Origin: Vibrio ziniensis
GTDB lineage: Bacteria; Pseudomonadota; Gammaproteobacteria; Enterobacterales; Vibrionaceae
DNA: 64,000 bases
Assembly (NCBI RefSeq): GCF_011064285.1
Contig: NZ_CP049332.1
Location: forward strand, 310,001 to 374,000
Reading direction: 5' to 3'
Each line of letters begins with the position of its first letter. Position 1 is the stretch's first letter. Positions 1 to 8,294 of this stretch are shown in pieces. Below the pieces are notes generated by a model. The model saw nothing but the letters and a program-made list of their open reading frames with translations, had not been told where the DNA came from and searched no databases. The translations under genes and the position numbers were made by a program.

Positions 1-1123
1 CCAAGCGGATTGGACGGCTAATAAACTGAGCCATAATGTAAACAATTGGCAAAACAAGTAGAGCCAAAATAAACGCCGTAGCAATGGCATGATGTCTGAT
101 AGCAGCAGCTTTATCTAATAACTCCACCTCTTTAATGGCAAACAACAAGTAAAAGTCTTTATCACCTATTTTTGCCACAGGGAATACTTCACCGAACCAT
201 TTTTCACCCTTGATTATCTCGGTTTTTAGACCATTGCCCACCAAACTTTCATCCAATATAACTTCTCGAATATTTGGAAATGGCAACTGGTCGATGGTTT
301 CCAACTTATCAACCGCGATACGATGGTTGCTACCTTCGCTGAAAGCGTAGATATAACGTTGATTTTTTTCAAACAATAGCCTAGTTGAGGGATGACTCTC
401 AGCACTCCCCGCGAGTACACTGGACACGCTAGACAATAGAATCTCAGCAGCGATAACAGTTCCCGATTCGGCTTTCTTTTGAACGGTTACACCAATTTGC
501 TGCTGCACATTAAAGAACTTCGGTCTTGCCAGGCTCATCTCATTACTTTTTGCCGCTTGATACCAAGTCTCTTTGCGAGCATCTAACCTATTATTGGAGA
601 TAGTTTGAGAACCAATGACTTTACCTTCAGCGCTAAAAAAGAATAGCGTCGCATATCCCTTCTCATAAGAAGAGATAACACCAAAAAGCTCTGCATTTTG
701 GGGAACGGGGATATTTTTCATCCATGGCGATTGCGTATTTTTGAGTGCTGCAATGATATCGCCATTGCTATAACCGATGAAGTACGCATTAACTCCCGGT
801 TGGGTGTGCAAAAGCTTTTGCAAAATAGCGATGTATGAAATGCTATCTTCTTTAAATGTTTGCTCACCGAGCGAAGTAAGTTCTAAGGTACTGATGGCGT
901 CCATTGCGGGTTGAAAAACTTTTTCGAAATCGCCTTTTGTAGTGGTAGCTATCTGTTCAAACAGCGTTTGATTCGCTTCGAAGATGATGTTGTCGATACT
1001 TTTAGAAGAAGCCCATATTTGCAACAAACAAGAACCGGCTACCACAGTGACAAACATCACAGACAAGTGAATATGAAGTGGCATAACAAATCTCGAATAC
1101 CACCGCTCTTCTGTTTTCTTCAT
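1..1123 (-). CDS. Cache-type membrane sensor protein, N-terminal part (cut by window edge)
   Basis: The minus strand is open without a stop from an ATG at 1123 to the left edge, about 374 codons. The translation has an N-terminal membrane segment at about residues 15-38, a long periplasmic region with the look of a double-Cache ligand domain (an aromatic-rich stretch with KETWYQAAK and later KGEKWFGEVFPV), and a second membrane segment at about 345-367 that ends in FISRPIRL, the usual entry into a HAMP linker. The output domain lies outside the window, so it could be a chemoreceptor, a diguanylate cyclase or an HD-GYP protein. A GGGAAAG stretch just before the ATG is a modest ribosome-binding site. 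The fold class is fairly sure; the function is open. Confidence 0.75.
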   Translation of the reverse strand, partial: MKKTEERWYSRFVMPLHIHLSVMFVTVVAGSCLLQIWASSKSIDNIIFEANQTLFEQIATTTKGDFEKVFQPAMDAISTLELTSLGEQTFKEDSISYIAILQKLLHTQPGVNAYFIGYSNGDIIAALKNTQSPWMKNIPVPQNAELFGVISSYEKGYATLFFFSAEGKVIGSQTISNNRLDARKETWYQAAKSNEMSLARPKFFNVQQQIGVTVQKKAESGTVIAAEILLSSVSSVLAGSAESHPSTRLLFEKNQRYIYAFSEGSNHRIAVDKLETIDQLPFPNIREVILDESLVGNGLKTEIIKGEKWFGEVFPVAKIGDKDFYLLFAIKEVELLDKAAAIRHHAIATAFILALLVLPIVYIMAQFISRPIRL

Positions 1124-1267
1124 TCCAGCTTTCCCTAGCACAACATTTTGTAAAGATAGACTATTTCTACTTCTCATAAGTAGGAATTATGTCATCAGAT
1201 TAATTGGTTCTTATGGTACAGTTCGCTTTACGACTGCACTTGTATGATCATTAAACGTCAGAACACC

Positions 1268-2191
1268 ATGCTAAACCCTAAGCTCATTACCCTACTACCT
1301 GATTTAGCGACATTTATCTTAATTGTAAATGAAGGCAGTTTTACCGCGGCTGCTCACAAGTTAGGTGTTACTCCTTCTGCATTAAGTAAACTTATTACTC
1401 GTTTAGAGCAAGCTTTGTCAGTTAAGCTGTTTGAACGTACAACACGTAAACTAATGATTACCCAAGCTGGACAAAAAATTTACGACCAATGCTTAGTAAT
1501 GATCAATGCTGCTCAGCAAGCAGTCGAATTATCAAGCTCAGATCATACTGAAGCGTCGGGCACGTTAACTGTCGCAGCACCGGAAGCCTTCCTAAACTCA
1601 GTGTTACAGCCTCTTGTCGTACCTTTCCTCAAGCAATATCCTGAGATAAAACTCAGATTAAGAGCTGCAGACGGGGAAATTGATCTGTTCAAGCACAATG
1701 TCGATGTGGCTTTTAAACTCACGGATAAACCGGATGAAAACTTGGTGTTAAAGGAACTGGCGAAAACCAATCTGGTGCTGTGTGCCAGCCCTGAATATCT
1801 CAAGCAAAGAGGCATACCGAAACATCCGACGTATCTCTCACAGCATGATTGTCTCTACCTCGCGGAAACCGAGCATGACCATATTTGGAGCTTTTTAAAG
1901 GACGACGAGTTCCACACGGTGGCAGTCACTGGCCGTTTCGCTGTAAACCAATCACAAATACGTTTGAACGGAGCAAAAAATGGCTTGGGTATTGGAATAT
2001 TCCATGACTTTGTCGTCCAAGATGCGATCGCTAACGGAGAAGTAGTACAAGTGTTAGAAGAGTGGACAATTAAAAGTAATTATCATGGTGCGATCGCGAT
2101 GCAATATGCTCAAACTAAATATATGCCTGCACGATTGAGAGTTTTCATCGACTACGCACTCGAACATTTACGTCCAAAACTCAACCGTTAA
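1268..2191 (+). CDS. LysR-family transcriptional regulator
   Basis: The N-terminus has the LysR winged helix-turn-helix (FILIVNEGSFTAAAHKLGV followed by PSALSKLITRLEQ) and the VKLFERTTRKLMIT wing, then a periplasmic-binding-like effector domain to about residue 300. I place the start at the ATG at 1268, which gives the usual LysR length of 307 residues. An in-frame ATG at 1244 adds eight residues, and neither has a clear ribosome-binding site. The stop lies 17 bp before the glyoxalase-like gene, so the two are probably co-transcribed. That suggests, without proof, that the regulator controls a small detoxification unit. Confidence 0.88.
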   Translation: MLNPKLITLLPDLATFILIVNEGSFTAAAHKLGVTPSALSKLITRLEQALSVKLFERTTRKLMITQAGQKIYDQCLVMINAAQQAVELSSSDHTEASGTLTVAAPEAFLNSVLQPLVVPFLKQYPEIKLRLRAADGEIDLFKHNVDVAFKLTDKPDENLVLKELAKTNLVLCASPEYLKQRGIPKHPTYLSQHDCLYLAETEHDHIWSFLKDDEFHTVAVTGRFAVNQSQIRLNGAKNGLGIGIFHDFVVQDAIANGEVVQVLEEWTIKSNYHGAIAMQYAQTKYMPARLRVFIDYALEHLRPKLNR

Positions 2192-2208
2192 TACGTTACG
2201 AGGACACC

Positions 2209-2595
2209 ATGTTAAAACGAATTCATCACGCTGCGATTATTTGCTCTGATTATCCTCGTTCAAAAGCGTTTTATGTGGACGTTCTGGGACTAAAAATTGT
2301 TGCGGAAAACTACCGTGAAGCGCGCGACTCTTATAAGTTGGACTTAGCATTGCCTGATGGCTCGCAAATCGAGTTATTCTCATTTCCCGATGCTCCGAAA
2401 AGACTGAGTTATCCTGAAGCTCAAGGTTTACGTCATCTGGCATTCTGCGTTGATGATGTCGCTGCGGTTAAGCATAAACTTGAACGGCAAGGAATCACGG
2501 TAGAACCAATTAGAGTGGATGAGTTTACTGGCAAGCAATACACATTTTTTGCTGACCCTGATGGCTTGCCACTGGAGGTATATCAAAGCGAATAA
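2209..2595 (+). CDS. VOC-family glyoxalase I-like protein (GloA2/YaeR type)
   Basis: A 128-residue single-module vicinal-oxygen-chelate protein. It begins LKRIHHAAIICSDYPRSKAFYVDVLGLKI, the typical start of the YaeR/GloA2 group, and ends with FADPDGLPLEVYQSE, whose Glu is the usual last metal ligand. The candidate metal ligands are His6 or His7, the His in GLRHLAF, and that Glu. Family members bind a divalent metal and are presumed lyases or dioxygenases, with substrates mostly unknown. A CGAGGA ribosome-binding site precedes the ATG. It follows the LysR gene in a probable two-gene operon. True glyoxalase I activity is not shown by the sequence. Confidence 0.88.
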   Translation: MLKRIHHAAIICSDYPRSKAFYVDVLGLKIVAENYREARDSYKLDLALPDGSQIELFSFPDAPKRLSYPEAQGLRHLAFCVDDVAAVKHKLERQGITVEPIRVDEFTGKQYTFFADPDGLPLEVYQSE

Positions 2596-2664
2596 CGGCA
2601 TTGCCATCCGTGTTGCATAAGCCATTTTAATATTAAGTTTATCACTAGCAAATTGACTAAACTT

Positions 2665-2690
2665 TTGCATTACGCATTTGCATTTTGCAA
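2665..2690 (+). promoter_or_regulatory. LuxO-type binding sites upstream of the Qrr gene
   Basis: The sequence TTGCA-TTT-TGCAA at 2678-2690 matches the TTGCA-N3-TGCAA dyad known for LuxO. A degenerate second copy, TTGCA-TTA-CGCAT, lies at 2665-2677 right beside it. Both sit about 85-110 bp before the sigma-54 promoter, the position expected of an enhancer-binding protein. Phosphorylated LuxO would activate the RNA gene from here at low cell density. Confidence 0.85.
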
Positions 2691-2774
2691 ATTCCGGGGC
2701 GCAAAGCGTTCATAAAAGCTTCTATCAGGTCACTGAACAACCAAATAATTAGCTAAACCTATAATAAACAGATT

Positions 2775-2789
2775 GGCATGCAATATGCT
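2775..2789 (+). promoter_or_regulatory. Sigma-54 promoter of the Qrr gene
   Basis: TGGCATGCAATATGCT runs from 2774 to 2789, with GG at 2775-2776 (-24) and GC at 2787-2788 (-12). The 11-bp distance between the two elements is what RpoN requires. It predicts transcription starting near 2799-2800, exactly at the first hairpin of the RNA. Confidence 0.88.
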
Positions 2790-2798
2790 TTATATTAG

Positions 2799-2908
2799 GT
2801 GACCCTTATTAAGCCGAGGGTCACCTAGCCAACTGACGTTGTTAGTGAATATATTTTTGTTCACATGTTATATCAGCCAATCGTATGAATTACGGTTGGC
2901 TCTTTTTT
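2799..2908 (+). ncRNA. qrr: Qrr quorum-regulatory small RNA
   Basis: About 110 nt. The 5' hairpin pairs AGGTGACCCT (2797-2806) with AGGGTCACCT (2817-2826). The conserved Qrr core follows (CTAGCCAACTGACGTTG then TTAGTGAA, 2825-2849), the part known to pair with luxR/hapR-family mRNAs, aphA and other targets with Hfq. A weak hairpin (GTGAA with TTCAC) and a terminator hairpin with seven Ts end it. The first loop has its full length, as in Qrr2-Qrr5, and lacks the nine-base deletion that marks Qrr1. LuxO sites and a sigma-54 promoter lie upstream. Which of Qrr2-5 it is cannot be settled here. Confidence 0.95.
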
Positions 2909-2909
2909 T
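2875..2909 (+). terminator. Rho-independent terminator of the Qrr RNA
   Basis: AGCCAA-T-CGTA pairs with TACG-G-TTGGCT around a five-base loop, followed by C and seven Ts (2903-2909). It is the 3' end of the RNA and probably the Hfq-binding tail. Confidence 0.9.
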
Positions 2910-3121
2910 ATCTATGAGCAAGACTATATTGCGGTCTCCTTTCTCCATAAATACAGAACTTATTTCACTAGCCCAAACTCATCATTCTGCTCGTTATATT
3001 CTGAACTTTCGATTTATGATTCAACTCATCTTTTTTCTTAAATATCAGTGGGCTGTTGTTTGACTTTGCTTAGATCTGCGTCAAAACTTTATTCAGAGTA
3101 AATTGGATTGCCGAGAAAGTT
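2910..3121. other. Intergenic stretch between Qrr terminator and AMP-binding gene
   Basis: The remainder of the 2596-3121 gap after the Qrr gene is AT-rich, with no convincing gene, hairpin or strong promoter. It must carry the promoter of the 3122 gene, but no clear -35/-10 pair stands out. Confidence 0.4.
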
Positions 3122-4723
3122 ATGTCGAACGAGCGCCCCCTGTGGATACCTAGTGAAGAGCGAATTCAAACTTCTAATCTTCAACAGTTTATTCAACACA
3201 TCAATATGCAAGGTGAAGCAGTTGAAACATATCAACAGCTTCATCAATGGTCTGTGGCTGACAAAAAAAAATTTTGGCTCGAAATCTGGCAGTTCTGCGA
3301 TGTGATTGGTTTTTGCGGTAACTGCATTTACGGTGAAGGGATTGCTCGATGGCAACAGTTTTTGCCCGCCCGAGACACCATTTGGTTCCCCCAAGCACAG
3401 CTTAATTATGCGGAGAACCTACTTTCTTACGCTTTCCAAAAACCAGAAGGTATTGCTATCTGGTTTAAAAACGAAAGTGGGCAAACTAAGAAGCTCTCTT
3501 GGCAACAGCTTAGCGATCAGGTCTCTATCGTTCAGCAATGGCTCACACAAAATGGTGTGGCAAAAGGCGATGTGGTTGCGGCGTGTTTACCCCATATGCC
3601 TGAAACTGTAGTGGCTATGCTAGCTACCACCAGCTTAGGCGCAATATGGGCATCCACATCTCCGTCCGATGATATAGAAAAAACAATTGCGCGTTTTGAA
3701 CAGATACAACCAAAAATCTTGTTCTGCTGTAACGGTTACAGTTTTAACGGTTCAAATCATCTGATGGAAGAGAACAACTCAAAAATTGTCCAAGTAATTG
3801 AAAGTATTGAAAACACATGCCAGATAGAGTATCTACAACAACGCGAGTATAGCGTCAATTTCAACGATACGTTTTCAGACTGGCAGTCACTACTTTCTAG
3901 CTATCTCCCTCGTGGACTTACATACGAGCGTATCGGTTTTAACGATCCTCTGTTTGTCTTATTTTCTAGCGATAAGATATCTGGTGATGAGTACGTACCT
4001 CCGAGATGCATCGCTCACAGTGTCGGTGGAACTGTACTAAACCACCTCAAAGAGCATCAACTGCAATGCGATATCCAACCCGACGATCGTGTCCTGATTA
4101 ACACTCAATGCGACTCAATGATGTGGAATTGGCACATCTCAGCGCTAGCGAGCGGCGCAACTTTAGTCATTTACGACGGATGCCCTCTTTATCCACAACC
4201 TGGTGTTTTATGGGAACTCGTTCAAGAAGCAGAAGTGACTCTATTAGGAACCCCCGCCAACTATTTGCAGACCCTCGAAGAAAAGGCTTTTTCTCCCGGT
4301 AACTTTTACTCTTTAGCATCAGTTAAAACATTATGCTCAAGGGGTGAAATCCAATTTGATTATATCTATGACCAAGTGAAACCTGATTTACATCTCTGTG
4401 CGATGTCCTGTGATGCTGATGTTCTCGGCAACTTCGTCATTGGCAATCCTATTTCTCCAGTATACCGTGGCGAGTGTCAAGGTGCAGCGCTAGGATTGGA
4501 TATTGATGTGATTCGCGATGATGGTGAGTCAACTGATCTTACTGTCGGAGAACTCATTTGCAAAAGCAGTTTTCCCAATCAACCAATCGGGTTTTGGCAT
4601 GACGACGGCGAACAATATCATCTGGCTTTTTGGAACAATAATGATGGAACTTGGCATCAAGGAAGCCGAGTTAAAATCACCAGTACTGGAGGAATACGAT
4701 GTTACGGCGTTGACAAATCCTAG
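3122..4723 (+). CDS. Acetoacetyl-CoA-synthetase-like protein with eroded catalytic motifs
   Basis: 533 residues, clearly built on the acetoacetyl-CoA synthetase scaffold: WFPQAQLNYAENLL near residue 88, GVAKGDVVAACLPHMPET near 145, MMWNWHISALASGATLV near 333, and GNPISPVYRGECQGAALGLD near 441. The motifs that bind ATP are altered. The P-loop normally reads SSGTTGxPK but here is SSDKISGDEYVPPR (282-295). The SGGTD motif is SCDAD (429-433). The WHxGD motif is WHQGS. The protein stops at YGVDKS, exactly where GRSDxxLNPGGxRIG and the C-terminal lysine domain should begin; the family is usually about 650 residues. It is either a decayed gene with an intact frame or a pseudoenzyme. It lies alone downstream of the Qrr gene. 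Confidence 0.85.
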   Translation: MSNERPLWIPSEERIQTSNLQQFIQHINMQGEAVETYQQLHQWSVADKKKFWLEIWQFCDVIGFCGNCIYGEGIARWQQFLPARDTIWFPQAQLNYAENLLSYAFQKPEGIAIWFKNESGQTKKLSWQQLSDQVSIVQQWLTQNGVAKGDVVAACLPHMPETVVAMLATTSLGAIWASTSPSDDIEKTIARFEQIQPKILFCCNGYSFNGSNHLMEENNSKIVQVIESIENTCQIEYLQQREYSVNFNDTFSDWQSLLSSYLPRGLTYERIGFNDPLFVLFSSDKISGDEYVPPRCIAHSVGGTVLNHLKEHQLQCDIQPDDRVLINTQCDSMMWNWHISALASGATLVIYDGCPLYPQPGVLWELVQEAEVTLLGTPANYLQTLEEKAFSPGNFYSLASVKTLCSRGEIQFDYIYDQVKPDLHLCAMSCDADVLGNFVIGNPISPVYRGECQGAALGLDIDVIRDDGESTDLTVGELICKSSFPNQPIGFWHDDGEQYHLAFWNNNDGTWHQGSRVKITSTGGIRCYGVDKS

Positions 4724-4761
4724 CCGTAACAGTGAGTATCTATCTTATTCGAATACCGATC

Positions 4762-6177
4762 TTATTTAGGAAGAACAACCAATAAGGTATTACGATTGTC
4801 TGCTCGAGGAAGCAGTTCAACGCTACCTCCATGAAATTTGGCTATATCTCGAGTGATTGACATGCCAAGCCCTGCACCATCGCCCTTCTCTGTATTGGCT
4901 CGGTAGAAGTTATCGAACATTTTCTCACGAGTTTCCTCTGAGATATCTTTACCCGTATCACTCACATAGACTTTTATGCGCTCTTCTTGCTCTTCCAGTC
5001 TGATATTGATTTGAGAACCGTCTCCCGAATAGCGCATAGCATTATCGAGAAGATTAGTTAGTAGAATTCTAAGCAGCGCTTCATCGCCAAGCACTTTAAT
5101 ACTACCACCTTCAAAAGAGACATCTTGCTGATGTTTAAGGGCAAGAGGTACGCGTTCGGCAATGATAGCCTGGCAAAGCTTGGTGAGATCCGTGGCTGAG
5201 AACCGCTTCTCATGAATACTGTCCACTTTCGCCAGCGTCAGAAGCTGATGAATCATTCGATCCGTCCTATCAATCCCTTGTAGAATATTATTTAGGTCTG
5301 ATTTCAATTGCTGCTCATTTTGACTCATCATAGCGTTTTCTGCATTTAGCCGCAGTATGGTCAGGGGTGTTTTCAGCTCATGGGCAGCCATTCTGGTAAA
5401 GCGTTTCTCTCTTTGCCATGCTTGGTCAAGTTCGTTGAGCAAAGCATTGAGTGCTGAAACCAACGGCGATAACTCTTGAGTCGGGTTCGCTACGTAGATA
5501 GTGTCCAATTTATTAGCACTACGCTGAGCAATCGCTAATTTGAGCTCAGAGATCGGCTTAAAGTGTTTATCAATTAAAAACACCATAACCAGAGCCAAAC
5601 ACGGAATTAAAATCAACTGAGGTAACGCCGCTGATAGTGCTAATTCGTAAATCATTTCATCGCGAATTGACTCTTTTTCTGCGACAAAAATATACTCATG
5701 CTTAGTGTTCATTGAATTGGGAAGCGGCAGTTGGAAATATCGCCAAGGCTCATTTTGTATATCCATATAACCAAAACCAGTATATTTGGAGTCATGTTTA
5801 AGGTTATCGACCCCTGGAATAGAACTCCAAATCAGATCACCGGCAATATAAAACTGAACGAGAATATTTTGCTCGTAGGGGTGCCCAAAAGGCGTAGGGG
5901 CATCATCATTTTTAGCTTGTATAGCAATCCGTTTCATCCAGTTATCAAACAGCTCACGAGTGTGACCAGACTGAAGCGGCTGCTCGGAAATCGGCATGCT
6001 CAAAAGTAACATCTTTGCTGATTGCCCTAGGCGAGCATCATAAACTTCTTCGATTTCATGCCTCGACGAAGAAAAACTAAAAATCAAAGAAATCAGAATC
6101 AATACAGTTGAAAGCAGCACCACTGATATTGTTAATCGCTTTTTAATTGAGAAAGTTACATCGGTGTTATTTTTCAA
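4762..6177 (-). CDS. Sensor histidine kinase, QseC/TctE type
   Basis: 471 residues. Membrane segments lie at about 15-33 and 183-203, flanking a periplasmic sensor that starts with SRHEIEEVYDARL, a signature of the QseC/TctE group. The kinase core has His266 in AAHELKTPLT as the phosphorylation site, the N box NLLDNAMRYS at about 375, DTGKDI at 407 and GAGLGMS at 434. It overlaps the response-regulator gene by 11 bp, so the two form a cognate pair. They close a seven-gene operon whose other members look enzymatic, which suggests a role in regulating that pathway. The signal sensed is unknown; PmrB-like iron sensing and QseC-like sensing are both possible. Confidence 0.92.
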   Translation of the reverse strand: MKNNTDVTFSIKKRLTISVVLLSTVLILISLIFSFSSSRHEIEEVYDARLGQSAKMLLLSMPISEQPLQSGHTRELFDNWMKRIAIQAKNDDAPTPFGHPYEQNILVQFYIAGDLIWSSIPGVDNLKHDSKYTGFGYMDIQNEPWRYFQLPLPNSMNTKHEYIFVAEKESIRDEMIYELALSAALPQLILIPCLALVMVFLIDKHFKPISELKLAIAQRSANKLDTIYVANPTQELSPLVSALNALLNELDQAWQREKRFTRMAAHELKTPLTILRLNAENAMMSQNEQQLKSDLNNILQGIDRTDRMIHQLLTLAKVDSIHEKRFSATDLTKLCQAIIAERVPLALKHQQDVSFEGGSIKVLGDEALLRILLTNLLDNAMRYSGDGSQINIRLEEQEERIKVYVSDTGKDISEETREKMFDNFYRANTEKGDGAGLGMSITRDIAKFHGGSVELLPRADNRNTLLVVLPK

Positions 6178-6823
6178 TGATATACCCCACTCCTCGGATA
6201 TTCTTAATCAGGTTATTGGGGACCTTCTTGCGCAAATTGTGAATATGCACTTCAATCGCATTATCACTGGCTCCTTCATCCCAACCATGTAACGACTGTT
6301 GTAGCTGCTCCTTACTCAGTACTCTCCCAGCTTGAGTCATCAAAGCAGTAATTAATTTAAACTCGTTATTAGTTAACTTTAGTCTATTTCCATCAAATTC
6401 AACTGCTTGCTCTGCTAATGAGAGAGAAAGTTGTCCAACAACGATGCGTTCATCACAATATCCTGATTGACGACGAATAAGCACCCGCAACCGAGCCATC
6501 AATTCTTCAAGTGCAAATGGCTTAACCAAGTAATCATCCGCACCGCCATCTAAGCCTTTTACTCTGTCTTCAATATCATCTCGTGCCGTGAGTATTAATA
6601 CTGGTAAGGTATAACCTGCCCGACGTAGATTTCGTAATACCACCAACCCATCAATATCCGGCAAAGTCAGATCCAAAATGACGGCAGCGAATTGCTCTGT
6701 TCTCATAACAATCTCTACGCCACCGCCTTTGTCTACCCAATCAACGGTATAACCATGGCGACTTAGCGAGGTCACCATGGATTGTCCTAGTAATGCGTCA
6801 TCTTCAACTAAAAGTAACCGCAT
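6167..6823 (-). CDS. OmpR-family response regulator (QseB/PmrA type)
   Basis: 218 residues. The receiver domain has the acidic pair ED at 7-9, phospho-acceptor Asp51 in VILDLTLPDIDG, Thr79 and Lys101. The C-terminal OmpR winged helix includes LTNNEFKLITALM and the typical ending IHNLRKKVPNNLIKNIRGVGYIIEK. QseB and PmrA regulators bind CTTAAG/CTTAAT half-sites 11 bp apart, and such a box lies in the promoter of this same operon at 11164-11180. The gene is two bases downstream of the TPR gene and overlaps the kinase gene, so it is probably autoregulated. Confidence 0.93.
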   Translation of the reverse strand: MRLLLVEDDALLGQSMVTSLSRHGYTVDWVDKGGGVEIVMRTEQFAAVILDLTLPDIDGLVVLRNLRRAGYTLPVLILTARDDIEDRVKGLDGGADDYLVKPFALEELMARLRVLIRRQSGYCDERIVVGQLSLSLAEQAVEFDGNRLKLTNNEFKLITALMTQAGRVLSKEQLQQSLHGWDEGASDNAIEVHIHNLRKKVPNNLIKNIRGVGYIIEK

Positions 6824-6825
6824 GG

Positions 6826-7461
6826 TTATTGGAGTTCTCCTAATAATTTAGATATTTCCTGCTGACGTCCTTGGTCAGCGAGAGGTCGATCCGGACGCGG
6901 CGGGGCTTTCTGTGCTTTGGTCAGATATTGAATGGCTTCTTTCTTTCTTCCATCTTGCGCTAAGAAATCGGCGTAAAAATAATTAGAGTCAATACCATTA
7001 GGATTGAGTTCCAACGCTTTGCGAAGCATTTTCTCAGCCATTTCATCGTCACCGAATCCAATCGGCCACCCCGGTACTTTGTAGTATAGCGAACCCAAAC
7101 TGGTATACGCTGAACCACTTAACGTTTCTGGAGCATTGTCAATAACTTGCTCCAGAAGCGTCTTCGCTTCTTTGGCTAATGATAGCGCTCCTAACCCCCC
7201 CTCAGCACCGGCTAGAGATGATTCATTAATTGCTAGCCATAACTTTAGCTCTTGCCGATTAGGCTCATCTTTCAGAGCTTGCTTATTATGCTGAATTAAA
7301 CTCTCTAAACAGTGAACCTGGTTATCCATATCTTTTGATTGATACTGACAAACAGCCCATTTGTGCTGAATCACCATTAATGAGTCTGCTTCGGCAGCAT
7401 ATGTAGACGCCGCGGTGCTCAAACAGAAAGCAGTCATTAACATTGCTCGTAGAAATTTCAT
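6826..7461 (-). CDS. Secreted TPR-repeat protein
   Basis: 211 residues with a signal peptide ending in ASTYAAEA (about residue 24), so it is probably periplasmic. The mature part contains TPR-like helices; the clearest repeat is EMAEKMLRKALELNPNGIDSNYFYADFLAQDGR, followed by KEAIQYLTKAQKAPP. TPR proteins are scaffolds, so it may bring together partners in the envelope or feed a signal to the neighbouring kinase. It sits between the SDR gene (14 bp) and the response-regulator gene (2 bp) in the operon. I do not recognise a named ortholog. Confidence 0.8.
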   Translation of the reverse strand: MKFLRAMLMTAFCLSTAASTYAAEADSLMVIQHKWAVCQYQSKDMDNQVHCLESLIQHNKQALKDEPNRQELKLWLAINESSLAGAEGGLGALSLAKEAKTLLEQVIDNAPETLSGSAYTSLGSLYYKVPGWPIGFGDDEMAEKMLRKALELNPNGIDSNYFYADFLAQDGRKKEAIQYLTKAQKAPPRPDRPLADQGRQQEISKLLGELQ

Positions 7462-7475
7462 AACTCGTTCCTCAG

Positions 7476-8285
7476 TTACTTTCCATGCACTTGATTAATA
7501 AAGTGGTGAATGGTGTCTTGCTGTTTTCTAATAGAGTTGGAAACTACCGTCGGTAGGATCTGGTTGATGCGTGCAAATATCTTTTCTGGCCAGCCAATCC
7601 AGCGTGCTGCTTGCTCTTTTTCCAATATGTCAATCACATGTTCTGCCACAATGGTCGGAGAATCACTTTTGTTACCAAGCTTTTGATTCATCTGATTAAC
7701 CAAGTGATCGTTGAGTGAAGTATCTGTTGCTCTTGGAGCAAGGTAAAGAGTGCGAATGCCCGAGCCATCAAGCTCTCTGTCTAATGCTTCGCTAAAGCGT
7801 TGCAAACCTGATTTCGCAGCGCAATAAGTGGTGTAGCCAGGAAAACCAATTGAGCCAAAAGTGGAACCAACATTGAGAATGATCCCCGGGCGGCTAATCC
7901 AAGAAAGCGCCGACTGACTCAACAACATAGGAACCAGTAAGTTCAAACGTATTTCGAGCTCTATAGACGCCGTGGTTCTTTGTGCAAGAAAGCTAAATTG
8001 ATTACTCCCCGCATTGTTGATCAGGACATCGATACGCTGCCCCTTCTGCGAAAGGTTCAAACAGGTTTGCTTGACCTTCTCAAGACCGCCATCAGTAGAT
8101 AAATCTGCGACCAGAATTTCATGTTGATGAGGAAACTCTAAGCTATCTTTCAAGGCTTCCAACTTATTGCTATTGCGCGCGACTAATAGCAGTTTTGCAC
8201 CTTTGGCTTCGAGCGCTTTCGCGACTTCTTTTCCAATACCGCCGGAAGCGCCAGTCAACAGCACGCGTTTATCTTGCAGTTCCAT
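7476..8285 (-). CDS. Short-chain dehydrogenase/reductase
   Basis: 269 residues with the classical SDR pattern: glycine motif TGASGGIG at 12-19, NNAG near residue 90, Ser in NVGSTFGS and the catalytic YCAAK. It should be an NAD(P)H-dependent reductase or dehydrogenase in the cytoplasm. The substrate cannot be read from the sequence. Its neighbours (AMP-forming ligase, diiron-oxygenase-like enzyme) suggest it reduces a carbonyl made from an activated acid in the same pathway. It is 9 bp downstream of the diiron-enzyme gene. Confidence 0.88.
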   Translation of the reverse strand: MELQDKRVLLTGASGGIGKEVAKALEAKGAKLLLVARNSNKLEALKDSLEFPHQHEILVADLSTDGGLEKVKQTCLNLSQKGQRIDVLINNAGSNQFSFLAQRTTASIELEIRLNLLVPMLLSQSALSWISRPGIILNVGSTFGSIGFPGYTTYCAAKSGLQRFSEALDRELDGSGIRTLYLAPRATDTSLNDHLVNQMNQKLGNKSDSPTIVAEHVIDILEKEQAARWIGWPEKIFARINQILPTVVSNSIRKQQDTIHHFINQVHGK

Positions 8286-8294
8286 ACTCGCTCC

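Noticed and set aside
911..1138. A 75-codon plus-strand frame
   Set aside because: It lies antisense to the well-supported truncated sensor gene and has no features of its own.
1543..1815. A 90-codon minus-strand frame rich in Ser and Leu inside the LysR gene
   Set aside because: It is the antisense shadow of the LysR effector domain.
2428..2670. An 80-codon minus-strand frame over the VOC gene end and the LuxO sites
   Set aside because: It overlaps a well-supported gene on the other strand, and no family features are present.
2839..3063. A 74-codon plus-strand open frame overlapping the Qrr RNA
   Set aside because: It starts inside the RNA and runs through its terminator, has no ribosome-binding site and a composition of random AT-rich sequence.
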